Source: Enhydrobacter sp. (GTDB taxonomy: Bacteria; Pseudomonadota; Alphaproteobacteria; Reyranellales; Reyranellaceae). Taken from it: a stretch of 64,000 nucleotides of DNA. The notes beneath the pieces are model-generated. The model searched no databases. It worked only from the letters and a program-made list of their open reading frames with translations, and was not told where the DNA came from. Both the position numbers and the translations under genes were made by a program. This document shows positions 8,988 through 17,142 of the stretch, piece by piece; the stretch's first letter is position 1, and every line of letters starts with the position of its first letter. Where the stretch lies: positions 620,001 through 684,000 of the forward strand of contig CP075528.1 in NCBI GenBank assembly GCA_025808875.1. Reading direction: 5' to 3'.

Positions 8988-9383
8988 TCAGGAACCGAAC
9001 GCGGCCCGATGCAGCAGGCGGCCGGGCAGCAGGGTGAGCAGGCCGGCGATCCAGATGCCGCCGAGGTAGACGCCGATCATGGTGCCGCGGTGCGCGCGCA
9101 GCCGCCCGCGCCGCGCCGCCCACCAGGCGTAGGGCAGTGCGAACAGCACGAAGACCGAGAGCGCATGCAGCGGCGAGAAGCCGCCTTGGGCGAGGCCGCG
9201 GACCCAGAAGGTGCTGATTGCCGACACGACCATCAGGGCGATGTAGATCGTGCCCAACGCCCGGTGCGGCGCGCTGCCCTTGGGGCGCAGCATCAGCCAC
9301 GTTCCCAGCACGAAGGCCACCGTGATCGACGCCAGATGGATCTGGACGGCGGTGCCCGCCTGGAGGATCGGTTGCCAGCTCAC
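8988..9383 (-). CDS. DUF2306-like small membrane protein
   Basis: This predicted 131-residue protein has four membrane helices and a conserved loop with HRALGTIYIALM and HRGTMIGVY, the histidine-bearing elements of the DUF2306 family. Function is unknown. A longer in-frame start exists, but it would run well into the GST gene. GTG at 9383 begins one base after the GST stop (9385-9387), so I prefer it and read the two genes as an operon. Confidence 0.65.
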   Translation of the reverse strand: MSWQPILQAGTAVQIHLASITVAFVLGTWLMLRPKGSAPHRALGTIYIALMVVSAISTFWVRGLAQGGFSPLHALSVFVLFALPYAWWAARRGRLRAHRGTMIGVYLGGIWIAGLLTLLPGRLLHRAAFGS

Positions 9384-9384
9384 G

Positions 9385-10050
9385 TCAGCGCAGCGGCGCG
9401 GAGGCGCCGCCCTTTTCGGCAGCCCGCTTGTATGCCGGCCGTGCTCGGATGCGGTCAAGGAACGCCTGCAGTTTCGGCAAGCGGTCGCCGAGGCCGACGC
9501 GCGCGGCGGCGGCCTCGATGGGGAAGCTCATCTGGATGTCGGCGGCGGTGAACTCGCCGCCGGCGAACCAGTCGCGCCCGCCGAGCTCGCCTTCCAGGAA
9601 CGCGAAATGGCTGGCGATCTGCGGCGCGAGCAGCGTCCGGTCGGCGCCGCCCGAGATCATGCGCGCGACGGGCCGCAGCAGGAACGGCACGCGACCCGGG
9701 ATGCGGCTGAAGATCAGCTTCATGACCAGCAGCGGCATCAGCGAGCCTTCGGCGTAGTGCATGAAGTAGGTGTAGCGCCGGTGCTCCTCCGTCCCCGGCG
9801 CGGGCCGCAGCCCGCCGCCGCCGTGGCTGTCGATCAGGTACTCGAGGATGGCACCCGATTCGGCGACCGTCCTGTCGCCGTCGGTGATCACCGGCGACTT
9901 GCCGAGCGGATGCACCGCGCGCAGCTCCGGTGGCGCCTGCATCGAGGGCAGGCGCCGGTAGGGTTTGATCTCGTAGGGCACGCCGAGCTCCTCCAGCATC
10001 CACAGGATGCGCTGCGAGCGCGAGGCGTTGAGGTGATGGACGGTAATCAC
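9385..10050 (-). CDS. Glutathione S-transferase
   Basis: This 221-residue cytosolic GST has a thioredoxin-fold N-terminal domain with NASRSQRILWMLEEL near residues 8-22 and the cis-proline/glutathione-binding segment LGKSPVITDGDRTVAESGAI around residues 50-68. The helical C-terminal domain ends with the usual FTAADIQMSFP capping motif. It conjugates or isomerises electrophiles with glutathione; the substrate is unknown. It lies directly after the carotenoid oxygenase gene and before the DUF2306-like gene, a likely three-gene transcript. Confidence 0.88.
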   Translation of the reverse strand: MITVHHLNASRSQRILWMLEELGVPYEIKPYRRLPSMQAPPELRAVHPLGKSPVITDGDRTVAESGAILEYLIDSHGGGGLRPAPGTEEHRRYTYFMHYAEGSLMPLLVMKLIFSRIPGRVPFLLRPVARMISGGADRTLLAPQIASHFAFLEGELGGRDWFAGGEFTAADIQMSFPIEAAAARVGLGDRLPKLQAFLDRIRARPAYKRAAEKGGASAPLR

Positions 10051-10060
10051 AGCGGCTCCC

Positions 10061-11485
10061 TCACAGCGGCCCTGGTCTCCAGTTGCCGTGGAAGCCCGCC
10101 GGCACGCGGCTCGAGAGATGGGCGAGCGCCACCGGGCCCCGGGCGATGTCGGTCGCCTCGAACACGGCGAGGTCGCTGCGGCCCTCCTCGGAACGGAAGA
10201 TCACGCTCAGCACCCAGCCGTCGCCCTCGGCCGCGCCGTCGCTCCGCGGCACGAACACCGGCTCGCCGAAGCGGTCGTCGGCGCCGGCGCTCCAGGTCGC
10301 GTTCGTGCCCTTCGCCAGGTCGTAGTGCGTGATGCCCTCGGCGCGCCGCACGCCGGCATGGGCGACGTTGCCCGAGACGATCCAGCCGTGGCGGTAGTCC
10401 TTCATGGCGAAGCGCTCGTCGAAGCGCGGGAACTCGCCGGCGCGGTCATCGAGCTGCTCCTCCCTGAAGGTGTTGGCCGTGCCCGTGGGATCGAAGGTCC
10501 AGCGGAACAGCCGCGCCGCCGGCGCCTCCTTCGACGAGGGCGAGCCGTCGGGCAGCGGGAACAGCGGCGCGACGTCGTACTTCATGACGTCGATCACGAC
10601 CTTGCCGTCCGCCGTCTCGAAATGGTTCATCGGATGGAAGACGTAGCAGGGCGGCGCGCTCACCCACTTGGCGTCGGCGACGGTGCCGCCGCGCGGGATG
10701 AAGGCGATGTGGCTGCCCTTGTCGGGTTCCCAGGCGAAGGGCGGTTTGCCGCCCATGGCGCGCTCCATCGAGCTGGTGAGCGGGAAGATCGGCAGCACGA
10801 TCCAGTTCCGCGTCACGGCGAAGTCGTGGATCATCGAGGGATAGGGGCCGTCGATGATCTCGCCGCGCGTCACCCTGCCGTCCTTGTCGACGGCCTGGAT
10901 CGACACCTCCTTGGTGAAGCGCCCCTTGGCCGAATAGCCGAAGAAGATCATCTCGCCGGTCTCGGGATCGAACTTGGGATGGGCGGTGAAGGGCCCGACC
11001 AGCTTGTCGCCGAACGTCTCGTAGCCGCCGTTGACGGGCATCAGGCTCGCCGGGTCGAGCGAGAAGGGCGCATGTGCCTCCTCGAGCGCGAGCAGCTTGC
11101 CGGCGTGCCAGACGATGTTGGTGTTGGCGATGGTCGAGTTCAGCGCAAAGACGCGCGGATCGGTGTAGCGCGGATTGCCGAAGGTGCCGGAGAGGCCCTC
11201 GCCCTCCCGGTTCTCGATCTCCCACTTGGGCGTGCGTACCCAGCGGTTCTTGTAGGAGACGTTGCCGTTCTCGACGTGGAAGGCGTGGATCATGCCGTCG
11301 CCGCCGAACCAGTGATAGGGACCGCGCGGCGCGAATTGCGGGTTGGGCCCGTTGCGGTAGAGCGTGCCGCAGAGTTCCCTCGGCATCTCGCCGGTGATGT
11401 GCAGATGGGCGGCATCCGCCTCGGCGTTCACCGGCGCGTAGTAGCCGCGCAGGAAGGGGTTGTCGGTCGGGAAGGCCTTGGCCAT
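10061..11485 (-). CDS. Carotenoid oxygenase (RPE65/CCD family)
   Basis: This is a non-heme iron dioxygenase of 474 residues with the seven-bladed propeller signature. The N-terminal block is LYRNGPNPQF followed by HWFGGDGMIHAF. Four candidate iron-ligand histidines are visible in FTAHPKFD, MIHDFAVT, VFHPMNHFE and the C-terminal GFHGNW. Family members cleave carotenoids, apocarotenoids, or lignin-related stilbenes and phenylpropenes. Without carotenoid genes nearby, a catabolic stilbene-type substrate is as likely as a carotenoid. A large inverted repeat lies just upstream of the start. Confidence 0.9.
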   Translation of the reverse strand: MAKAFPTDNPFLRGYYAPVNAEADAAHLHITGEMPRELCGTLYRNGPNPQFAPRGPYHWFGGDGMIHAFHVENGNVSYKNRWVRTPKWEIENREGEGLSGTFGNPRYTDPRVFALNSTIANTNIVWHAGKLLALEEAHAPFSLDPASLMPVNGGYETFGDKLVGPFTAHPKFDPETGEMIFFGYSAKGRFTKEVSIQAVDKDGRVTRGEIIDGPYPSMIHDFAVTRNWIVLPIFPLTSSMERAMGGKPPFAWEPDKGSHIAFIPRGGTVADAKWVSAPPCYVFHPMNHFETADGKVVIDVMKYDVAPLFPLPDGSPSSKEAPAARLFRWTFDPTGTANTFREEQLDDRAGEFPRFDERFAMKDYRHGWIVSGNVAHAGVRRAEGITHYDLAKGTNATWSAGADDRFGEPVFVPRSDGAAEGDGWVLSVIFRSEEGRSDLAVFEATDIARGPVALAHLSSRVPAGFHGNWRPGPL

Positions 11486-11513
11486 GGCGCGCTCCTCAGT
11501 CTGACGCTTGACG

Positions 11514-11557
11514 GTAACGCTGTGTATTCATTCGACGCTATCAATACACGGCGTTAC
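11514..11557. promoter_or_regulatory. Inverted repeat, candidate operator ahead of carotenoid oxygenase
   Basis: Arms GTAACGCTGTGTATT (11514-11528) and AATACACGGCGTTAC (11543-11557) pair at 14 of 15 positions around a 14-base spacer. It sits 29 bp upstream of the carotenoid oxygenase ATG, within its likely promoter, and lacks a T-tract on either strand. It therefore looks like a protein-binding operator of TetR-like design rather than a terminator. No regulator gene is adjacent. Confidence 0.5.
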
Positions 11558-11576
11558 CGGCAAGAAGATTCTCGGG

Positions 11577-12854
11577 TCATACGGCCGGAGTTTGCGGCCG
11601 GATTTCGGCGCGGCGGAAATAGGCGAAGCCGCCGAGGCCGAGCGCGAGGATGGAAAGGCCGAGCACGAACTCGGTGACGGTCGGTCCCCACAGGTCGAAC
11701 AGCGGCGTGGCGGCGAGGTTGAAGCCCAGCATCGAGCCCGCCATGATGGCGAGGCGAAAGCGGAAGACGCGGGCGATCTCGGCGCCGCGATAGACGGTCT
11801 GCAGGCGGGTGATCATCGGGATGAAGTAGAACGGCCCGCCCAGCCCGCTGATGAAGCCCGCCACCATCATCGCTGGCAGCAGGAGCGGGTTGTCGAACGT
11901 CCAGGCGGCGACGGCGGTGAGGGCGAAGCCCGAGCCCATGGCGACATAGCCCAGGAACATGGTCGAGAGCGGCCGGCGGAAGCGCACGCTGCCGGCGATC
12001 AGGTTGCCCAGCACGTCGCCCGCGCCGCAGGCGCTGATGACGAGGCCCAGCGCGGCCAGGCCCTCGAAGCCGAGCCACTGCGGATCGTGCTCCTTCACCA
12101 TCAGCGCGATGCAGAGCTGCAGCGCCACGCTCCACGGCCCGTTGGCGATGGCGTTGGCGAGCAGCAGGAAGCCGGTGCGCCGCTCGCGCAGCATCAGCCG
12201 TGCGCCGTCGGCGAGCGCATCCCACGCGCCGGCCCAGCCGCCGCGGCCGATCCGCGGCGCATGGTCCTTGTCGATCAGCCGCTCGCGCACCGCCCAGATC
12301 GCCACCGCCGACAGCACGAAGCCGAGCGCCGAGACGGTGAGGAAGTGGATGACCGGCAGCACCGCGTTCAGCACGGCGGCCAGCGCCGGGCCGATCAGGC
12401 GGGCGAGCCGCCAGGTCGCGTCGAACAGGCCGTTGATCGCCTGCAGCGCGTCGCGGTTGGGCACCAGCACCGGCACGCTCGACTGCAGCGCCGGCGTGAA
12501 CACCATGCGCAGCGCCGCGATGCCCATCACCGAGGCGATCAGCAGCGGGATCGACACGCCCCACACGTAGAAGCCGGCGACCGGCAGCAGCGCCAGCGCG
12601 CCGCTCCAGTACTTGGCGCCGATCATGGCGCGATCGGCGCGCCAGCGGTCGATCACGCCGGCGCCGAGCAGGCCGACGACCAGCATGGCGCCGTACTGCG
12701 TGGCGTTGACGTAGCCCGCGGCGTTGCCGATCTGCTCGGCCGCGATCCACACCACGGCGACCCGGAACAGATCCTCGCCGATGGTCGAGGCGGCGAGGCC
12801 CGACCACACGGTGGCGACGGCCCGGTCCTTCAGCGGGCGGAGGACGGGGAGCAT
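11577..12854 (-). CDS. MFS transporter, EntS/MFS_3-like exporter
   Basis: The 425-residue protein has about twelve membrane segments and the layout of the enterobactin-exporter branch: an N-terminal WSGLAASTIGEDLFRVAVVW segment, GVIDRWRADRAM in the loop between helices 2 and 3, and a long central cytoplasmic loop around residues 185-225. Efflux of a small organic compound is likely, the substrate unknown. Upstream, on its own strand, lie GGAGG in a strong hairpin and then the end of the hydrolase gene. Confidence 0.82.
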   Translation of the reverse strand: MLPVLRPLKDRAVATVWSGLAASTIGEDLFRVAVVWIAAEQIGNAAGYVNATQYGAMLVVGLLGAGVIDRWRADRAMIGAKYWSGALALLPVAGFYVWGVSIPLLIASVMGIAALRMVFTPALQSSVPVLVPNRDALQAINGLFDATWRLARLIGPALAAVLNAVLPVIHFLTVSALGFVLSAVAIWAVRERLIDKDHAPRIGRGGWAGAWDALADGARLMLRERRTGFLLLANAIANGPWSVALQLCIALMVKEHDPQWLGFEGLAALGLVISACGAGDVLGNLIAGSVRFRRPLSTMFLGYVAMGSGFALTAVAAWTFDNPLLLPAMMVAGFISGLGGPFYFIPMITRLQTVYRGAEIARVFRFRLAIMAGSMLGFNLAATPLFDLWGPTVTEFVLGLSILALGLGGFAYFRRAEIRPQTPAV

Positions 12855-12866
12855 CAGCGGCCGCTT

Positions 12867-12890
12867 TCCTCCCCATGTGAATGGGGAGGA
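12867..12890. repeat. 10-bp stem palindrome between hydrolase and MFS genes
   Basis: TCCTCCCCAT (12867-12876) and ATGGGGAGGA (12881-12890) form a perfect 10-bp stem with a GTGA loop. Read on the minus strand it carries the GGAGG that would serve the MFS start at 12854, so the hairpin could hide or stabilise that site. It also looks like a short dispersed intergenic palindrome. Confidence 0.5.
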
Positions 12891-12900
12891 GGAGCTTCAC

Positions 12901-14121
12901 TCACTTCACCCACACCCCGCCGTCCTTGTTCGCGAAGCCGAGCGAGAGATAGGCGGCGTCGACCAGCGCCTGGCCGCGGGCATTCATCAGCAGGCCGGGG
13001 CCCATCTGGTTCATGGTGTAGCCGAAGGAGAGGCCGGCGGCCGGATCGGCGAAGCCCAGCGAGCCGCCGGCGCCGACATGGCCGAAGGCGGCGCTGCCCA
13101 GGATCACGCTGTCGCAATCCTCGCCGAACACTTTCGCGCCGACGGCACGCTTGCGGTTGTCCATCGATTTCATGAAGCCCGGCGCAAAGCGCGTCGGGAT
13201 GCGCAGGGTGGCGTCGTCGTGGGTCGCCATCGACACCTCGGCCATGCGTGTGAGCGTCCTGGCGTCAACCAGCTTGCCGCCGCCAGTCGCCAGCGGGGCA
13301 TACATGCCGGCGAGGCCACGCGCGTTGGTGACGCCATTGCCGGCACCGATCTCGGCGGCCCGGCCGGCGCGCGTGTTGGCGCCGCCGCTGCGCCAGGCGC
13401 CGACGTTGAAATAGAACAGCGCCGGGATCGACTGCCTGTTGGCGAGATCGCGCAGGAAGGGCGTCACCGCCTGCTCGCGCTTGTAGGCGTAGGGGATGAT
13501 GGGCGCGACGCGCGGCTCGACCGCCTCGGGTAGGCCGATCCAGAAATCTATGCCGAGCGGCCCAGCGACTTCGTCCTGGAAAAACGTGCCCAGCGACTTG
13601 CCGCTCGCGCGCCGCACCATCTCGCCGACCGTCCAGCCGAAGGTGAAGCCGTGATAGCCGTTGCGCGTGCCCGGTTCCCAGAACGGCTTCTCGTCGGCCA
13701 GCCGCGCGGTCATGTAGTCCCATTCGTAGGGGCCGCTCTCCTTCACCTTGTCGCGCAGCGCCGGCACCGCCGCGGAATGGTCGAGCATCATGCGCGTGGT
13801 CACGCGCTCCTTGCCGTGGCGCGCGAACTCCGGCCACAGGCCGGCGACCGGCGCGTCGAGATCGAGCTTGCCGCGCGATGCCAGCATGTGGGCGCAGAGT
13901 GCCGTCGCGCCCTTGGTGCAGGAGAAGACGATGCTCACCGTGTCGCGCGTCCACGGCGCGTCGGTCCTGGGCTCGGCAACGCCGCCCCACAGATCGACGA
14001 CGGTGTCGCCCGCCAGGGTCAGGCAGACCGAGGCGCCGACCTCGCCCTTCTCGTCGAAATTCTTCCGGAAGGCCTCGGCGACGCGCTCGAAGCCCGGCTT
14101 GCAGACTCCTTCGACGTTCAC
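12901..14121 (-). CDS. Serine hydrolase, beta-lactamase class C/EstB-like fold
   Basis: This 406-residue protein belongs to the penicillin-binding-protein/beta-lactamase esterase family. The catalytic SxxK tetrad is S67-C-T-K70 in VFSCTKGA. The second-motif region is YHGFTFGWTVGEM, and the C-terminal GHVGAGGSLGFADP supplies the third element. No signal peptide is seen, so a cytoplasmic esterase or amide hydrolase is more likely than drug resistance. GTG at 14121 overlaps the upstream carboxylesterase stop by four bases, so the two hydrolases are translationally coupled. Confidence 0.82.
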   Translation of the reverse strand: MNVEGVCKPGFERVAEAFRKNFDEKGEVGASVCLTLAGDTVVDLWGGVAEPRTDAPWTRDTVSIVFSCTKGATALCAHMLASRGKLDLDAPVAGLWPEFARHGKERVTTRMMLDHSAAVPALRDKVKESGPYEWDYMTARLADEKPFWEPGTRNGYHGFTFGWTVGEMVRRASGKSLGTFFQDEVAGPLGIDFWIGLPEAVEPRVAPIIPYAYKREQAVTPFLRDLANRQSIPALFYFNVGAWRSGGANTRAGRAAEIGAGNGVTNARGLAGMYAPLATGGGKLVDARTLTRMAEVSMATHDDATLRIPTRFAPGFMKSMDNRKRAVGAKVFGEDCDSVILGSAAFGHVGAGGSLGFADPAAGLSFGYTMNQMGPGLLMNARGQALVDAAYLSLGFANKDGGVWVK

Positions 14122-14783
14122 GTCGGCACCTTCAGCCCGAAGCAGTCGAGCAGGAAGCGCGCGGCGTGCGACAGGCCGCTCTGGTCGATACCGTGGCCGA
14201 CGCCCGGGGCGATGTGCAGCCCGACGCTGAGCCCGTTCGCCTTCAGCACCTGAGCGGCCTGCTCGCTCAGCACCGAGGGCAGCATCTCGTCGGCATCGCC
14301 ATGTGCCAGCAGCACCGGCGGCCGCGAGCGGATCTCCGCCGGTAGCGCGTCGGCGGCGGCCAGCATGCCGGAGAAGCCGACGATGCCGGCGAGCGGCCTG
14401 GCGCGGCGCAATCCGACATGCAGCGCCATCATCGTGCCCTGGCTGAAGCCCACCAGTACGGTCTTGCTTTCGTCGAGGCCGTGTCGCGCCATCGTCGCGT
14501 CGAGGAAGCGGTCGACGAACGGTGCCGCCGCCTGCACGCCCGCCGCCGCCACCTGCGGGTCTAGCCGCGAGATGCCGAACCACTGGTAGCCGTAGGGATT
14601 GCCCTCGCAGGGGTGGGGTGCGTTGGGGGCATGGAACACGACGTCCGGCATCAGCGGCGCCAGCACCGGCGCGAGCCCGATCAGGTCGTTGCCGTCGGCG
14701 CCGTAGCCGTGCAGCAGCACGACCAGATGGCCCGGCGCGCCGCCGTTGTGCGGCCCGTGGCTCGGGCCCTCGAGTTCGATCAT
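14118..14783 (-). CDS. Carboxylesterase/phospholipase, alpha/beta hydrolase
   Basis: This small alpha/beta hydrolase of 221 residues is of the acyl-protein-thioesterase type. It shows the oxyanion region LLHGYGADGNDL, the nucleophile elbow GFSQG, the acid in HGDADEMLP, and the catalytic His in GVGHGID. It probably hydrolyses short-chain carboxyl esters in the cytosol. I chose ATG at 14783 because it is preceded by a GGAGGAGA ribosome-binding region, rather than longer in-frame options. Confidence 0.87.
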   Translation of the reverse strand: MIELEGPSHGPHNGGAPGHLVVLLHGYGADGNDLIGLAPVLAPLMPDVVFHAPNAPHPCEGNPYGYQWFGISRLDPQVAAAGVQAAAPFVDRFLDATMARHGLDESKTVLVGFSQGTMMALHVGLRRARPLAGIVGFSGMLAAADALPAEIRSRPPVLLAHGDADEMLPSVLSEQAAQVLKANGLSVGLHIAPGVGHGIDQSGLSHAARFLLDCFGLKVPT

Positions 14784-14832
14784 CTCTGCTTCTTTCTCCT
14801 CCCGCCTGGCGGCGGAGAGGAACAGGAGAGCG

Positions 14833-15486
14833 TCATGCTTTCTTGCTCCAGTCCGGCATGTTGCGGCGATAGTGCCAGAGCAGCAGGGCGGCAGCACTGC
14901 GCCAGGGCCGCCACGGCTCGGCGATTTTCAATAGCCGCTTTGCGTCGGGCCGCTTGCGCAGGCGCTTGAGATGCTGGGCGGCGATCACCAGCCCGAGATC
15001 GAGGCCGGGCATGATGTCGGGCCGGCCGTGCGCGAACATCAGGTAGATCTCGGCCGTCCAGGGGCCGATACCCTTGGCCTGGCACAGCATGGCGACGGCG
15101 GCCGCATCGTCGAGCCCGTCGAGGGCGGCGAAATCGATGCGTCCCTCGACGATGTCGGTGGCGAGGCTGCGGCCATATTTCATCTTGGCGCCCGACAGGC
15201 CGACGGCGCGCAGCCGCTCGTCGGAGAGCGCCAGGAACTCGGCCGGCTCCATCGACGGCGCCGCTTCTTCCAGGCGCAGCCAGATGGAGCGCGCGGCATG
15301 GACGGAAACCTGCTGGCCGACGATCGAGCGCATCAACCCGCCGAAGCCCCGCGGCGCGATGCGCAGCTCGGGATGCCCGACCTCCTTGATGGCGCGCGCG
15401 AAATCGGGATCGGCCCGTCCGAGATAGCGCATCGCTTTCCCGAGATTGGCGGCGTCGAGAACGATTCGAGCGGTGGGCTTGGCCAT
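14833..15486 (-). CDS. DNA-3-methyladenine glycosylase (AlkA-type HhH-GPD)
   Basis: This base-excision enzyme of 217 residues removes alkylated purines. The helix-hairpin-helix is KGIGPWTAEIYLM around residues 133-145, and the catalytic Asp follows in PGLDLGL. An earlier SIVGQQVSVHAARSIW block is the usual DNA-binding start of the domain. The first ATG that leaves room for the divergent gene is at 15486. It is divergent from gluQRS with 25 bp between start codons, so the promoters overlap. Confidence 0.88.
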   Translation of the reverse strand: MAKPTARIVLDAANLGKAMRYLGRADPDFARAIKEVGHPELRIAPRGFGGLMRSIVGQQVSVHAARSIWLRLEEAAPSMEPAEFLALSDERLRAVGLSGAKMKYGRSLATDIVEGRIDFAALDGLDDAAAVAMLCQAKGIGPWTAEIYLMFAHGRPDIMPGLDLGLVIAAQHLKRLRKRPDAKRLLKIAEPWRPWRSAAALLLWHYRRNMPDWSKKA

Positions 15487-15511
15487 GGGCGCTTGGCTAT
15501 AACGTTCCGGC

Positions 15512-16375
15512 ATGGCCGTCGTCACTCGATTTGCCCCCAGCCCGACCGGCGAACTGCATCTCGGCAGTGCCTGTTCGGCCCACATCGCCTGGCAGCGGGC
15601 GCGCGATTCAGGCGGCCGCTTCCTGGTGCGCGTCGAGGACATCGACATCCGCCGATGCCGGCGCGAATACGAAGCCGGGATCCTCGAGGATCTGAAGTGG
15701 CTGGGCCTCGCCTGGGACGGCGAGGTGCGTCGGCAGTCCGAACATTTCGCCGACTATGGCGCGGCGCTCGACCGGCTCGAGGCGCGCGGGCTGGTCTATC
15801 CCTGCTTCTGCACCCGCGCCGATCTCGCTGCCTCGGCATCGGCGCCTCATGGACCCGACGGGCCTCTCTATCCCGGCACCTGCCGCCATCTGACTGCGGC
15901 CGAGCGCAAGGTGCGCATGATGGCGGGGCAGGAGCACTGCATGCGGCTCGATGCGGCAGGGGCAGCGAAAGAGGTGGGGCCGTATCACTTCACCGACGAA
16001 CGGTTCGGCCGCATCGCGGGCGAGCCGCTGCTGATGGGCGACTTCGTGATCGCCCGCAAGGACACGCCGACCTCCTACCACCTCGCCGTCACGGTCGACG
16101 ACCACCTGCAGGGCGTCACCCTGGTGACGCGCGGCGAGGACATCCTGCCCTCGACCCACGTCCATGTGCTGCTGCAGCGGCTGCTGGGCTACGAGACGCC
16201 CGGCTACGCCCACCACCGCCTGCTGCTCGGCCCCGACGGCAAGCGGCTGGCCAAGCGCGACCGCTCGACTTCGATCCGCGCCTTGCGCGAGGACGGCCGG
16301 ACGCCGCAGCAGGTCCTGGCGATGGCGACGCCACAAGGGGCTGGACTTGCGGCCCGGCCAGGCGTACGAATATAG
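15512..16375 (+). CDS. gluQRS: Glutamyl-Q tRNA(Asp) synthetase
   Basis: GluQRS attaches glutamate to queuosine at position 34 of tRNA-Asp. It is a truncated glutamyl-tRNA synthetase without an anticodon domain. The 287-residue protein shows FAPSPTGELHLGSA (HIGH region) at its start, zinc ligands in YPCFCTR and GTCRHL, and GKRLAKRD (KMSKS counterpart) near residue 245. The last fifteen or so residues, after RTPQQVLAMA, are unlike the usual short helical end of the family. Confidence 0.9.
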   Translation: MAVVTRFAPSPTGELHLGSACSAHIAWQRARDSGGRFLVRVEDIDIRRCRREYEAGILEDLKWLGLAWDGEVRRQSEHFADYGAALDRLEARGLVYPCFCTRADLAASASAPHGPDGPLYPGTCRHLTAAERKVRMMAGQEHCMRLDAAGAAKEVGPYHFTDERFGRIAGEPLLMGDFVIARKDTPTSYHLAVTVDDHLQGVTLVTRGEDILPSTHVHVLLQRLLGYETPGYAHHRLLLGPDGKRLAKRDRSTSIRALREDGRTPQQVLAMATPQGAGLAARPGVRI

Positions 16376-16732
16376 TATGGTCGAACTGTACGACTCGTCG
16401 CCGCCGGACCCCGATCGGGAATTCCCGCAATTTCCACCAGTGCGCCACGGCCCCCGACGCCGGAGATTTTGGTCGAAAACCCGTATGGCGGAATATTTGT
16501 ACAGTTTGCGAGGTTTCCGAGGTTTCCGCGATCGACATGTGCGTCGCGAGGCACCGGCGCCGGACGGGACGGAGTCTCGCCTGGGGATCTTTCGGGGGTG
16601 GGCGAGGGACTTTCCGGTATTTCCGGTAATTCCGGCAGAGCTTTTTTGTATGAACACGAACGATTTTTCGGGAGGCAGGCACTTATCGGGACAGCGAAAA
16701 GTCTAAAAGTCCAAAAGTACGAGGAGACGCCG
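16376..16732. other. Non-coding gap with three short tandem repeats
   Basis: This 357-bp stretch has no credible gene. It holds a 9-bp tandem GAGGTTTCC at 16510-16527, a 9-bp tandem TTTCCGGTA at 16611-16628 followed by ATTCCGG, and three 8-bp near-repeats AAAAGTNN at 16697-16720. The last set directly precedes the GAGGAG ribosome-binding site of the VOC gene. The promoter of the VOC-Rieske-MetE-like operon must lie here. Confidence 0.6.
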
Positions 16733-17134
16733 ATGCGCGGTTGGGTTCACCATATCGATCTCAGCGTTTCGGACCTCGACCGCTCCGGCGCCTTCTACGA
16801 CGCGGTGCTGGGCTTCCTCGGCTATCGTCGCGGACAGCGGGGCGAGAGCTGGATCGACTGGGACATGGGCGCGCCGCATTGCGCCCCGTCGGTCGCCATC
16901 CGGCTGGCCCGGAACGACCGACGGCATGACCGCTACGCCTGCGGGCTGCACCATCTGGCGTGGGTTGCCGACTCGCGCGCCGACGTCGACCGCCTGCACG
17001 AGTTGCTCGTCCGAATCGGCGCCACGGTTCTCGATCCGCCGGCCGACTATCCGAAGTATCGCGCCGGCTACTACGCCGTGTTCTTTGCCGATCCCGACGG
17101 CTTGAAGCTGGAGTTCGTCCACACCCCGACCTAA
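16733..17134 (+). CDS. VOC/glyoxalase superfamily protein
   Basis: This single-unit vicinal-oxygen-chelate protein has 133 residues. GWVHHIDLSVSDLDRS opens the first beta-alpha-beta-beta-beta half, with the first metal His, and GLHHLAWVADSRADVD opens the second. YYAVFFADPDGLKLEFVH ends the fold with the typical Glu ligand. Substrate is unknown; such proteins act as dioxygenases, glyoxalases or resistance proteins. GAGGAG at 16721-16726 fixes the start at 16733. It leads the operon with the Rieske oxygenase eight bases downstream. Confidence 0.85.
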   Translation: MRGWVHHIDLSVSDLDRSGAFYDAVLGFLGYRRGQRGESWIDWDMGAPHCAPSVAIRLARNDRRHDRYACGLHHLAWVADSRADVDRLHELLVRIGATVLDPPADYPKYRAGYYAVFFADPDGLKLEFVHTPT

Positions 17135-17142
17135 CATTCGCC

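Noticed and set aside
14122..14583. N-terminal extension of the serine hydrolase
   Set aside because: It would be antisense-like content within the carboxylesterase gene; GTG at 14121 with a 4-base overlap explains the start.
16469..16732. N-terminal extension of the VOC protein
   Set aside because: The extension is repeat-rich, lacks a ribosome-binding site, and the conserved domain starts at 16733 with GAGGAG upstream.
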